A stretch of DNA of 13,443 nucleotides. Origin: DATARH01 sp036273175 (GTDB lineage Bacteria; Pseudomonadota; Alphaproteobacteria; ATCC43930; CGMCC-115725). The notes beneath the pieces were generated by a model. That model did no database searches. It was not told where the DNA came from and was given only the letters and a program-made list of their open reading frames with translations. Both the position numbers and the translations under genes were made by a program. Location of the stretch: positions 1 through 13,443 of the forward strand of contig DASUIE010000225.1 of NCBI GenBank assembly GCA_036273175.1. The letters run 5' to 3'. Below are positions 1 to 6,711 of this stretch, piece after piece (the first letter of the stretch is position 1; the number at the start of each line of letters is the position of its first letter).

Positions 1-1
1 C

Positions 2-403
2 GACGACCGCGTCACGTCGATCGCCGCCCATCCCCGTTACGCGCCGGAGACCGCCACGCCGGTCGATGCCCGCGTCATGGCCGGGCTTCGCGCGCTCTCG
101 GGCGGCGGCGAGTTTCTCGGCGAGGTGATCGACAGCTTCCGCGCCGACTCGCGACAAATCATGGAGCGCATCGGGGCCGCCGCCGGCGCCGGCGATACGA
201 CGGCTTTCGTCCGCGGCATCCATGCGCTGCGGCGATGCGCGGCGACGCTGGGCGGGGCGAGCCTGTGCGAGCTGGCGCTGTCGCTCCGCGATGTGAGCGC
301 CGCCGAGCTGCGCCAGCAGAACGGCGCGATCGTGCAGCGGCTCTCGGCCGAGTTGGCGCGGCTCGACGCGGCGCTGGTCGAGTACCTGCCGCGCGCCGGC
401 TAA
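2..403 (+). CDS. Hpt-domain C-terminus of a signalling protein (5' truncated by window edge)
   Basis: The open frame enters from the left edge and ends at TAA 401-403, giving 133 visible residues. A stretch around residues 24-45 (RVMAGLRALSGGGEFLGEVI) followed by a helical bundle matches histidine phosphotransfer (Hpt) domains. The presumed phospho-acceptor is His74 in HALRRCAATLGGASLCEL. The usual family motif is H-x-L-K-G-S/A-A-x-x-L-G, so the K-G pair is replaced by R-R here, while the downstream LGG and helix are kept. In RpfC-like hybrid histidine kinases an Hpt domain of this kind sits at the extreme C-terminus after the receiver domain and relays phosphate. I infer the same architecture, but the kinase and receiver parts lie outside the window. 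A stand-alone Hpt protein starting at ATG 77 is possible but less likely, because coding sequence continues upstream. The stop interlocks with the convergent glycosylase gene. Confidence 0.75.
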   Translation, partial: DDRVTSIAAHPRYAPETATPVDARVMAGLRALSGGGEFLGEVIDSFRADSRQIMERIGAAAGAGDTTAFVRGIHALRRCAATLGGASLCELALSLRDVSAAELRQQNGAIVQRLSAELARLDAALVEYLPRAG

Positions 404-969
404 TCCCCGATCGCTTCGCGCAAAGCCTGCCACGCCGCCAGTTTCGCGGCAAAGCCGAGGCTCGCATGAGCGGGGCTGGTCGAGGGCAGCGCCAGATAGG
501 CGATGCCGGGCCGGCGGGGGAAGTGGCGGTCGTAAAGCCGCCGCGCCGTCCCGCCGTTGAAGGCGACCGCGCGGATGCTGGGATGCGCGTCGAGCAGCGC
601 GGGGATCTCGTTGGGGATTTCGCGGCGGATCGTGGCGTCGGCGCTAGCGTCGCGCTCCGCGAGGCCGCACACGTCCCACAGCGCGAGCCGCGCCGCCCCG
701 GCGAAGACGATCCGCGCCGCATAGTCCGGGACGGCGCCGTCGCCGAACAGCGTAAAGACGATCGGCCAGAACAGGTTGCGCGGGTGCGCATAGTATTCCC
801 GCCGGCGCAGCGATTCCTCGCCGGGAAGCGTGCCGAGCACGAGGGCCACCGCGCGGCCGTCGACGATCGGCGGAAAGCTGCGCTTGGGCTCGGTCAGGCG
901 ACGAAGCGGCCGAGGCGGACCGCGGTCTGCCCCCGCAAGAGCCGGCGCGACGGCATGATCAGGATGCAC
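400..969 (-). CDS. DNA-deoxyinosine (hypoxanthine/uracil-DNA) glycosylase family protein
   Basis: This is a base-excision-repair glycosylase of the uracil-DNA glycosylase superfamily, HDG-like (family 6) branch, predicted to remove deaminated bases such as hypoxanthine from DNA. Counting from the GTG at 969, I see KRSFPPI (29-35), the first motif LGTLPGEESLRRREYYAHPRN (45-65), FNGG (137-140) and LPSTSPAH (161-168), all in the family order. Asn65 in the YYAHPRNLFW block is the likely catalytic asparagine. The core is about 160 residues, the normal size. The start is unresolved. GTG 969 is the only canonical start before the conserved KRSFPP block, but it adds about 28 unconserved residues and overlaps the upstream deacylase by 76 bp. 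A CTG at 897-895 overlapping the upstream TGA is an alternative. It lies directly behind the deacylase and is probably co-transcribed with it. The product family is confident; exact substrate specificity is not. Confidence 0.85.
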   Translation of the reverse strand: MHPDHAVAPALAGADRGPPRPLRRLTEPKRSFPPIVDGRAVALVLGTLPGEESLRRREYYAHPRNLFWPIVFTLFGDGAVPDYAARIVFAGAARLALWDVCGLAERDASADATIRREIPNEIPALLDAHPSIRAVAFNGGTARRLYDRHFPRRPGIAYLALPSTSPAHASLGFAAKLAAWQALREAIGD

Positions 970-1853
970 TCGTCATAGGGCGTGCGGATTTCGCGCTCGT
1001 CCTCATGCGCGATGACCGTGCCCTTCTTGGGGATGATCTCCAGCCCGCGATAGGGTGCGATGAAGTCGAAGCGGTCGCCTGAGATCGTCACCGCCTCGGT
1101 TACCTGGATTACCCGCTGGTTCGGATGTGCGTCGAAATCGGGGCCGGCGAGGGCGGCGACGTCGTCGCGGGTGACGACGCCGAGCGCGATCAGGAAACGC
1201 AGGGTCACGTCGTTGGCGACCCCGGCGGCGCGGCGCTCCCAATGCTGGCCGCACTCGATCAAGAGGGCGGTCTTGGGCGAATTGGCGTCGCCGAACCCGC
1301 CATAGTCGCGCATGCGCGGGCCGGCGGCATGGCCGGCGTCGCACATGATCAGCTCGGGGATGCCGACGCGCAGCGCCAGGTCGCGCGATTTGTCGAGCAG
1401 GCCCGCCAGCATCAGCGGCGCGGTCGCGTGCTGCATCGAATGGAGGTCGAGCAGGTAGTCGGCCTCGTCGACGATGCGGCGGATTTTGCGGGCGCGGGTC
1501 AATTCGGCCGATTTGCGCGGGCCGTCCAGCGTCTCCGGCGACCACAGGCGGTTGAAATCCTCATCGACATAGCGCGAGGCGATCGGCATGCGCGGGTCGA
1601 AATCCTGGAAGGCCGCGACATTGTTGAAGGCGAGGGTGAGCTTGCCCTGGCGCGGCCGGATGCCGGCGCGAAACAGGCTGTCGAGGACGATCGCGCCGCA
1701 GATTTCGTTGCCGTGGGTCAGCGCGGCGACCACGACATGCGGACCCGGCGCGGCGGCGGCGAAGGTGGTGACGTAATCGATGCCGGTGTTGCCGGCGCGG
1801 TAGGGCTCGATATCCGGGGGGACCAGCTCCACCGCATAGGTCGTTTCGGGCAC
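894..1853 (-). CDS. Succinylglutamate desuccinylase/aspartoacylase family zinc deacylase
   Basis: This is a zinc-dependent carboxypeptidase-fold deacylase (AstE/AspA family) that would hydrolyse an N-acyl amino acid in the cytoplasm. From the GTG at 1853 it is 319 residues. THGNE (46-50) supplies zinc ligands His47 and Glu50, LDLHSM (135-140) supplies His138, and IEC (199-201) supplies Glu200, the probable catalytic base. VDEDFNR (96-102) is the usual substrate-binding DxNR block. The C-terminal 80 residues form the beta domain typical of the family. The frame stays open to a GTG at 1934, but that would leave only 11 bp before the divergent FGase start and would add an unconserved leader, so I prefer 1853. 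The SD there is weak (CGGA). It sits head-to-head with an N-formylglutamate amidohydrolase, another N-acyl-amino-acid hydrolase. The actual acyl group (succinyl, acetyl or other) cannot be told from the sequence. Confidence 0.85.
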   Translation of the reverse strand: MPETTYAVELVPPDIEPYRAGNTGIDYVTTFAAAAPGPHVVVAALTHGNEICGAIVLDSLFRAGIRPRQGKLTLAFNNVAAFQDFDPRMPIASRYVDEDFNRLWSPETLDGPRKSAELTRARKIRRIVDEADYLLDLHSMQHATAPLMLAGLLDKSRDLALRVGIPELIMCDAGHAAGPRMRDYGGFGDANSPKTALLIECGQHWERRAAGVANDVTLRFLIALGVVTRDDVAALAGPDFDAHPNQRVIQVTEAVTISGDRFDFIAPYRGLEIIPKKGTVIAHEDEREIRTPYDECILIMPSRRLLRGQTAVRLGRFVA

Positions 1854-1945
1854 GGTCGGTTCCGTTAGACGCGGGTTGGCCGCGCATATTGCCCCGCTCC
1901 GGCCGATGTTGCCAGGGGCGAGGCGCTTCGCCACAGTAACGCCCG

Positions 1946-2803
1946 ATGGGGGATAGCCTTGAAATACCCGGGGTGTTGTGGCGCCGCGACCCGATCGCGG
2001 CGGCGCTGCCGCTGGTGCTGGATTCGCCGCATAGCGGGTCGCAGTATCCGGCCGATTTCGGCTTCACCTGTCCGCTATCGAACCTGCGCCGGGCCGAGGA
2101 TACCTATGTCGACGAACTCTACGGCGCGGCGCCGTCGCTCGGCGCGACGCTGATCGGGGCGCTGTTTCCGCGCAGCTATCTCGACCCCAACCGTGCCCCC
2201 GACGACCTCGACCCGGCGCTGATCTACGGGGCGATGCCGCGCGGTCTGTCACCGCGGCCGACGACACGGGTCGGGCTGATCCGGCGCTATGCGCGGCCAG
2301 GCATGCCGATCTACGACCGCCGCCTCGACGCCGAGGAGGTCGTCGGCCGGGTCGAGCGCTACTACGCCCCCTATCACCGCGTGCTCGAAGAGAGCTGCGA
2401 CCGCCTTCACCGGAAATTCGGCGCGGTGTGGCACATCAACTGCCACTCGATGCCGTCGCGGCCGCGGCGCGAGGGACGCACCGGCGAACACGGCGATTTC
2501 GTGCTCGGCGACCGTGACCGCACGAGCTGCGACCCCGAGTTCACCGATTTCGTCGCCGGGGTGCTGCGCGGACTCGGCTATGACGTGCGGATCAACGAGG
2601 GCTACAAGGGCGTCGAGATCGTCCGCCGCCAGGGGCGCCCCCGCGACGGCCGCCACAGCCTGCAGATCGAGGTAGACCGCGCCCTCTACATGGACCAGCG
2701 CACGCTCGAAAAGCTGCCCGGCTTCGAGCGGCTGCAGGCCGATCTGACGCGGCTGATCGAGGCGGTGGGGGAGTTTGCGCGGGCTAAGATGAGTTTTCCG
2801 TAG
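1946..2803 (+). CDS. N-formylglutamate amidohydrolase (HutG-type)
   Basis: The family hydrolyses N-formylglutamate to glutamate and formate, the last step of one histidine-degradation route, in the cytoplasm. The 285-residue frame carries the family blocks in order: DSPHSG (26-31), RAEDTYVDELY (49-59), the INCHSM metal/active-site block (164-169), FVLGDRDRTSC (185-195), GYDVRINEGYKG (211-222), and near the C-terminus LQIEVDRALYMD (239-250). Length is typical for the family. The ATG at 1946 gives the usual short leader before DSPHSG; no clear Shine-Dalgarno precedes it. No other hut gene (hutH, hutU, hutI) is in view, so a role in histidine use is inferred from family alone. Related FGase-domain proteins act on other N-formyl amino acids. 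It is divergent from the AspA/AstE-like deacylase, with 92 bp between starts. Confidence 0.9.
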   Translation: MGDSLEIPGVLWRRDPIAAALPLVLDSPHSGSQYPADFGFTCPLSNLRRAEDTYVDELYGAAPSLGATLIGALFPRSYLDPNRAPDDLDPALIYGAMPRGLSPRPTTRVGLIRRYARPGMPIYDRRLDAEEVVGRVERYYAPYHRVLEESCDRLHRKFGAVWHINCHSMPSRPRREGRTGEHGDFVLGDRDRTSCDPEFTDFVAGVLRGLGYDVRINEGYKGVEIVRRQGRPRDGRHSLQIEVDRALYMDQRTLEKLPGFERLQADLTRLIEAVGEFARAKMSFP

Positions 2804-2804
2804 A

Positions 2805-3038
2805 ATGCCGACTCGGCCCGCCGCGGGTTCGAGGCCTATCGACGAGACAGACTGGTCTGCCGATCACGCCCGCATAAAGGATCAGCTTGGTTTGGGCGGG
2901 CGCGATAGCGTGTACATCGACCTTAGCGATATTATATGGAGCGAGAACCCGGATGGAACTTGGACCGAGCATGGCAGCGCGAGCGACTATACAGCGTCGG
3001 GAAAGCCAGGAGGCCGGCGCGGCCGTGATCGCAGATAG
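2805..3038 (+). CDS. Small hypothetical protein in low-GC patch
   Basis: I do not recognise this 77-residue frame. ATG 2805 falls one base after the FGase stop, but no good ribosome binding site precedes it. The middle reads like a real soluble acidic protein (for example YIDLSDIIWSENPDGTW, residues 37-53), and more so than the competing frames here. The last residues (GRRGRDRR) are low-complexity basic. It overlaps the DUF4279 start by 14 bp, so the two could be translationally coupled. Base composition changes within it from the high-GC host pattern toward the lower-GC DUF4279 gene. It could be an intact small gene, a leader peptide, or the remnant of a longer gene brought in with DUF4279. 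Confidence 0.35.
   Translation: MPTRPAAGSRPIDETDWSADHARIKDQLGLGGRDSVYIDLSDIIWSENPDGTWTEHGSASDYTASGKPGGRRGRDRR
3008..3013 (+). promoter_or_regulatory. Ribosome binding site for the DUF4279 gene
   Basis: A full AGGAGG lies 11 nt upstream of GTG 3025, just before the conserved part of the DUF4279 protein. It favours this start over the in-frame ATGs at 2953 and 2971, which have no such motif. The spacing is slightly long. It lies inside the preceding small frame. Confidence 0.5.
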
Positions 3039-3468
3039 CCAGGCAGGGCGCGACCTCAACAAAAAACGATACTCCCTAGTCCTGCTGATCCGGCATCCGA
3101 CCGTAGATCCGGCGGCGATAACGGCAAAATTGAACCTGCGCCCATTTGTGTCGTGGAAGGCTGGGGACCCGAGGCGGACCCCGACTGGTAAGCCAATCCC
3201 TGAACCACACAGCAGTAGCTGCTGGAATTATGTCTTTAAATATAAATCGGGCGTCCGTTTTTCCCAAGAGGCTGAAAGCATTCTCAGAACATTAGAGCCT
3301 CACAAACCGCTCTTCCAAGAAATCGATAAAACCGGAGGCACGTCCGAGCTATTTCTCAAGCTTCCAGGTGACGTGAATATCGGCGATGCATTTACCTGGC
3401 GGCTGCTTCAGAAATTTGCTGGGCTCAGGATCGGTCTGTCGGTCGAGACATTCCCTGATATGCCATAG
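3025..3468 (+). CDS. DUF4279 domain-containing protein
   Basis: This is a 147-residue soluble protein with no signal peptide or membrane segment. From about residue 15 it follows the DUF4279 pattern: KRYSLVLLIRHPTVDPAAI (14-32), a ThrAlaLysLeuAsnLeuArgPro turn (33-40), SWKAGDPRRTPTGKP (43-57), CWNY (66-69), then a helical part with LRTLEPHKPLF (87-97), TGGTSELFLKL (103-113), and a closing strand GLRIGLSVETFP (133-144). Molecular function of the family is not established. Several genes of this class are found as scattered, transferred accessory genes. GC content of about 48-50% over 3181-3360 (my count) against about 70% around it, plus A/T-ending codons such as AAA, TAT and TTT, support recent acquisition. 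Start chosen at GTG 3025 for its AGGAGG; ATG 2971 is the alternative. It ends 5 bp before the convergent dioxygenase stop. Confidence 0.75.
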   Translation: MIADSQAGRDLNKKRYSLVLLIRHPTVDPAAITAKLNLRPFVSWKAGDPRRTPTGKPIPEPHSSSCWNYVFKYKSGVRFSQEAESILRTLEPHKPLFQEIDKTGGTSELFLKLPGDVNIGDAFTWRLLQKFAGLRIGLSVETFPDMP

Positions 3469-3473
3469 CGAGT

Positions 3474-4397
3474 TCAGCGCGCCGCCAGCGAGGACCGAAC
3501 GAACTCCGGCTCGAATATCCGGTCCGCCATCACCTGGCAGCGCTTGATCAGGCGGTGCTCGTCCGGGCCGTAATCGGCCTGCGCGTTGTGCAGCGTGCCC
3601 AGATCGTCCCAGAACAGCACATCGCCCTCGGTCCAGCGGTGGACGTAGCGGTATTTCGCCCGGAGCTGGTGGGCGAAGAGGAAATCCAACAACTCGTCGC
3701 TTTCGCGCTCGGGAAGCTCGTTGATGCGGATCGCGTAGCCCGGGTTGCAGTAGAGGATGCGCTCGCCGGTGATCGGGTGGTCGAGAAAGATCGGATGCGA
3801 GACCGGCGGCTTCAGCGCGCGCTGCTCGGGGCTCATCGGCTTGCGCCAGCTTCCCGGCCGGAGCCGCATCATCTCCCAGAATTTGTTGAAATCGTGCAGC
3901 ACGGTCATCCCCGCGAGGCGCGACTTCAGCTCATTGGGCAAATCCGCATAGGCGGCGCGCATATTGGCGAATTCGGTGCCGCCCAAGGGCTTGCCGTCGC
4001 GGTGCGGCACCTGGAGCGCGTAGAGCATGTTCGCAAAGGCGATCGTCGCGCTGTACGACATGTCGGTGTGCCAATCCTGCCCGGCGTCGAGGGCGCCGAT
4101 CGGCAGCCCGTTCTCGACGATGTTCGACAGGATCATCACCTCCGGGTGGCCCGGCTCCTGATAGGCGCCGGCGACGTTGATTTCGAGCGAGCCGAACCGG
4201 GCGGCGAAGTCCTTCATCTGCGCCGGCGTCAGCTTTTGCGCCGGAAACCGCAGCACGCCGTATTTGCCGAGCGCGCCGAGCACGGTCGCGAAATCGCGAT
4301 CGGAGAGGGGACGCGACAGGTCGATGCCGGAGACCGTCGCGCCGAGCGTCTCTCCTGTCGGGATGATGGAGGTCGTGACACGCGCGCCATCCGGCAT
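3474..4397 (-). CDS. TauD/TfdA family Fe(II)/2-oxoglutarate-dependent dioxygenase
   Basis: Members couple 2-oxoglutarate decarboxylation to hydroxylation of a small, often anionic substrate (taurine, phenoxyacetates, others), releasing succinate and CO2; cytoplasmic. The protein is 307 residues, a normal length. The iron site is visible as WHTDMSY, giving His110 and Asp112, and His270 in WDDLGTLHNAQADY as the distal ligand. Arg282 and Arg286 (EHRLIKR) are at the position that binds the 2-oxoglutarate carboxylate. The N-terminal GATVSGIDLSRPLS block (19-32) is typical. Start ATG 4397 has GGAG 7 nt upstream; the frame remains open to 4559, but that would overlap the divergent gene and adds an unconserved leader. 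No sulfonate transporter or other tau gene is near, so the substrate cannot be named. Confidence 0.9.
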   Translation of the reverse strand: MPDGARVTTSIIPTGETLGATVSGIDLSRPLSDRDFATVLGALGKYGVLRFPAQKLTPAQMKDFAARFGSLEINVAGAYQEPGHPEVMILSNIVENGLPIGALDAGQDWHTDMSYSATIAFANMLYALQVPHRDGKPLGGTEFANMRAAYADLPNELKSRLAGMTVLHDFNKFWEMMRLRPGSWRKPMSPEQRALKPPVSHPIFLDHPITGERILYCNPGYAIRINELPERESDELLDFLFAHQLRAKYRYVHRWTEGDVLFWDDLGTLHNAQADYGPDEHRLIKRCQVMADRIFEPEFVRSSLAAR

Positions 4398-4472
4398 TAT
4401 CGTTCTCCGCTCAACCTGACCGAAGGGCCGCCGTGCGCGCCCCTTCCCAATGAAATCTACCCGAGAAAACCT

Positions 4473-5513
4473 ATGCAGCGACGGACATTCATCAAGGGCG
4501 CATCCGCGTCCGGTGGGATCGCCATGCTCGGCCGCCGCGCGAGCGCCGCCGTGCCGCAAGGCTGGCGCCGCTTCGAGGTGACCTACAAGATCGCGCTCAA
4601 GGACCAGATGACGCCGGCGCGGCTATGGCTGCCGGTGCCGCAGGACGCGCTCGACTATCAGCGCGCGATCGGCCTGACCTGGCAGTCGCCGGTCCCTGCC
4701 GCTGTGCTATGGGAGGAGGCGTCGCGCGCGCCGATCGTCTCGGCTTCTTGGCCGGAGCCGACGATCGCGCGCGAGATCACGGTCAGCGCCACGGTCGAGA
4801 CCCGCGACCGCAGCGGCTACTCCCCGGATGCCGGCGCCGACGAGCTGGCCGAATATTTGAAGCCGACCGCCAGCTCGCCGACGACCGGGATTGTCCTGGC
4901 CAAGGCCAAGGAAATCGTCGGCGGCCGCACCGCGCCGCTCGACAGGGCGCGGGCGATCTACGACTGGGTTGTCGACAGCACGTTCCGGCGGGCCACGACA
5001 AAAGGCTGCGGGCTCGGCAATGTCCCGTTCATGCTCGAATCCGGCGATTACGGCGGCAAATGCGCCGACATCAACTCGCTTTATGTCGGGTTGGCGCGGT
5101 CGGCGGGGCTGCCGGCGCGCGATTTCTTCGGCGTGCGGGTCGCGGATTCGAAGGTCAGCAAATCGCTCGGCAAGTCGGGCGACATCACCAAGGCCCAGCA
5201 TTGCCGCGCCGAGGTGCATATCGCCGGCAAGGGCTGGCTCCCGGTCGACCCTGCGGATGTGCGCAAGGTCGTGCTCGAGGAAAACGTCCCGGTCGACAGC
5301 GACAAGGTGAAGGCGCTGCGGGAGCGGCTGTTCGGCAGTTGGGAGATGAACTGGGCCGGGTTCAACTATGCCCGCGACTTCACCCTTCCGGGGCAAAAGG
5401 ACGGACCGATCGGCTTTCTGATGTACCCCTATGCCGAAACCCCGGACCGGGTCGTCGACTCGCTCGACCCGGGGAGCTTCACCTATACGATCGCGGCGCG
5501 GGAGATCACCTAG
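4473..5513 (+). CDS. Exported transglutaminase-like cysteine protease superfamily protein
   Basis: This is a 346-residue protein starting with a twin-arginine-like signal (MQRRTFIKGASASGG) and a likely cleavage after ASAA near residue 26, so a periplasmic location is predicted. The transglutaminase-like core has the Cys-His-Asp triad in order: GGKCADINSLYVGLARSAGLPAR with Cys197 (pieces 195-216), His243 in AQHCRAEV, and Asp259 in GKGWLPVDPAD. The N-terminal part (30-115) looks like the beta-sandwich that precedes the core in many bacterial members (FEVTYKIAL, LWLPVPQD). Such proteins act as peptidases or amidohydrolases more often than as true cross-linking enzymes; the substrate here is unknown. 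Start ATG 4473 has GAGAAAA just upstream. It is divergent from the dioxygenase (75 bp between starts) and its stop overlaps the aldo/keto reductase by 8 bp. Confidence 0.85.
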   Translation: MQRRTFIKGASASGGIAMLGRRASAAVPQGWRRFEVTYKIALKDQMTPARLWLPVPQDALDYQRAIGLTWQSPVPAAVLWEEASRAPIVSASWPEPTIAREITVSATVETRDRSGYSPDAGADELAEYLKPTASSPTTGIVLAKAKEIVGGRTAPLDRARAIYDWVVDSTFRRATTKGCGLGNVPFMLESGDYGGKCADINSLYVGLARSAGLPARDFFGVRVADSKVSKSLGKSGDITKAQHCRAEVHIAGKGWLPVDPADVRKVVLEENVPVDSDKVKALRERLFGSWEMNWAGFNYARDFTLPGQKDGPIGFLMYPYAETPDRVVDSLDPGSFTYTIAAREIT

Positions 5514-6504
5514 CCTCCCCGGCGAATCCGCGCTGCAATTCGGCGGCACGGGCGAGGGCGACCGCCGAAAGCGGCCCCTTGTCGATCGCGCGGGCGGCGT
5601 ACTCGAATTGCTCGAGCGTGGCGATGCCGACCAGCACGGTCGACACGGTCGGGTTGGCGATGGTGTACCGCAGCGACGCCTCGACCAGGCTGTCGGCATG
5701 GCCCTCGTCGACCAGCGGTCGCAGCCGACGGGCACGCCCGACATCGGTCGTGTAGCTGCCACCCGAACCGATTGGCGCCGGCGGTGGCGAATTGAGGGCG
5801 TGGCGCTCCTCGCTGCCCGACAGGGCGCCCCCCGCCAGCACCCGGATGTTGATGACGCCCATATCGGCCTCCTTCGCATGCGCGAGCAGATTGCAGAAAT
5901 CCTGCGCCGGGTAGTTGGCGGGGACCGCGGCGCCAGGGCTGGGGTTGAGCAAATTGTAGCTGACCTGGGCGGTGTCGAACGCCTTGGCGTCGACGATGCG
6001 GAGCAGCGCGGCGGTCTCGCCGACCGCGGTGATCCCGAAAAAGCGGATCTTGCCCTGCTGGCGCAGCTTGTCGAAGGCCGGCACGACATCGTCGAGCATC
6101 GAGTCCGCGCCGTAATCGGCGCCGCTGGTCTTGTCTACAATTGCGTTGTGGAACTGGAACAGATCGACCTGCTCCATCTGCAGGCGCTTAAGGCTTTCGT
6201 CGAGCGCGCTCGCGATGCCGGCGGCGATCCGGCCGCGCTCGGTCGGCGGCAGCCGCACCTTGGTGCCGACCGTGATCCCCTTGGGCTTGAGGCTTTTCAG
6301 CACGCGGCCGAGATTGGTCTCGGAGCGGCCGTTGCCGTATTGCGCGGCGGTGTCGAAATAATCGATGCCCATCTCCAGCGCCCGCGCCACCGCGCGCTCC
6401 TGGTCGCCCGGGTCGCCGCCGACCATCAGCCCGCCGACCGCGCCGCACCCGAAACCCAAGAGCGAGACCTCGACCCCGGTCCTGCCGAGCTTGCGCCGTT
6501 CCAC
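5506..6504 (-). CDS. Aldo/keto reductase
   Basis: This is an NADPH-type aldo/keto reductase, a cytoplasmic TIM barrel reducing aldehydes or ketones or oxidising sugars. The 332-residue protein opens with the family N-terminus ERRKLGRTGVEVSLLGFGCG and has the catalytic tetrad: Asp51 and Tyr56 in YFDTAAQYG, Lys82 in VGTKV, and His119 in FQFHN. The C-terminal cofactor region includes STVLVGIATLEQFEYA. Start is GTG 6504, preceded at 5 nt by GGGAGG and about 22 nt downstream of a predicted promoter. A TTG at 6537 in frame would lie inside that promoter. The subgroup resembles aldose/fucose dehydrogenase-like members, but I would not assign a substrate. It is divergent from the KDPG aldolase, which could hint at linked sugar metabolism. 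Confidence 0.9.
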   Translation of the reverse strand: MERRKLGRTGVEVSLLGFGCGAVGGLMVGGDPGDQERAVARALEMGIDYFDTAAQYGNGRSETNLGRVLKSLKPKGITVGTKVRLPPTERGRIAAGIASALDESLKRLQMEQVDLFQFHNAIVDKTSGADYGADSMLDDVVPAFDKLRQQGKIRFFGITAVGETAALLRIVDAKAFDTAQVSYNLLNPSPGAAVPANYPAQDFCNLLAHAKEADMGVINIRVLAGGALSGSEERHALNSPPPAPIGSGGSYTTDVGRARRLRPLVDEGHADSLVEASLRYTIANPTVSTVLVGIATLEQFEYAARAIDKGPLSAVALARAAELQRGFAGEAR

Positions 6505-6509
6505 ATCCG

Positions 6510-6515
6510 CCTCCC
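6510..6515 (-). promoter_or_regulatory. Ribosome binding site deciding the aldo/keto reductase start
   Basis: Reading the minus strand, GGGAGG lies 5 nt before GTG 6504. It decides between this GTG and the upstream in-frame TTG at 6537, which has no comparable site. Confidence 0.6.
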
Positions 6516-6532
6516 ATGCGATGACGCCGGCG

Positions 6533-6562
6533 ATCAAATCGTGCGCCGGTGGGGTCTGTCAA
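6533..6562 (-). promoter_or_regulatory. Predicted sigma70-type promoter of the aldo/keto reductase
   Basis: On the minus strand a perfect TTGACA (6562-6557) is followed by an 18-nt spacer and TTTGAT (6538-6533), which matches the -10 consensus at four of six positions. Transcription would begin near 6526, giving a short leader that contains the GGGAGG site. This is motif evidence only. Confidence 0.45.
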
Positions 6563-6671
6563 ATCTCGGCGATTCGTCCGGATTTCGCAGCCGTTGCGCG
6601 CGGGCTCGCCGGCCGAGCGAGGTAATGCCGCCGCGTCGCCGAATGCCGTGCCGCCCGGCTGTCCGCCGGCG

Positions 6672-6677
6672 TAGAAT
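6672..6677 (+). promoter_or_regulatory. Possible -10 element of the aldolase gene
   Basis: TAGAAT matches the TATAAT consensus at five of six positions and lies 35 nt upstream of the aldolase ATG in otherwise GC-rich DNA. No convincing -35 element stands 16-18 nt further upstream, so it may depend on an activator or be chance. The rest of the 207-bp divergent region 6505-6711 shows only this and the opposing promoter. Confidence 0.3.
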
Positions 6678-6679
6678 GC

Positions 6680-6708
6680 GGCAATGCCTCCTCGGCAGGG
6701 AGGATGCC
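6680..6708 (+). promoter_or_regulatory. Hairpin able to mask the aldolase ribosome binding site
   Basis: CCTCC (6687-6691) pairs with GGAGG (6699-6703) across a 7-nt loop. GGCA (6680-6683) can pair with TGCC (6705-6708) outside a small internal loop. The right arm contains the GGGAGG (6698-6703) that serves the ATG at 6712, 8 nt away. When folded, the mRNA would hide its own Shine-Dalgarno. This is pairing by eye; the function is inference. Confidence 0.35.
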
Positions 6709-6711
6709 ATT

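Noticed and set aside
1125..1868. 247-codon plus-strand open frame opposite the AspA/AstE-like gene
   Set aside because: Antisense shadow; the minus strand carries the zinc-site motifs.
2804..3468. Insertion sequence or integrative element as carrier of the low-GC patch
   Set aside because: I see no transposase, integrase, terminal inverted repeats, target duplications or tRNA at its edges.
3555..4472. Open frame extending the transglutaminase-like protein upstream
   Set aside because: It is antisense to the dioxygenase gene. The Tat-type signal MQRRTFIKG marks the true start at 4473.
4707..6089. 460-codon minus-strand open frame over the transglutaminase-like and reductase genes
   Set aside because: Wrong-frame and antisense shadow; composition is Arg/Ala/Pro-rich and no family motif is visible.
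5431..6711. Plus-strand open frame fused upstream of the KDPG aldolase
   Set aside because: It is antisense to the aldo/keto reductase. The aldolase has its own ATG and strong ribosome binding site at 6712.
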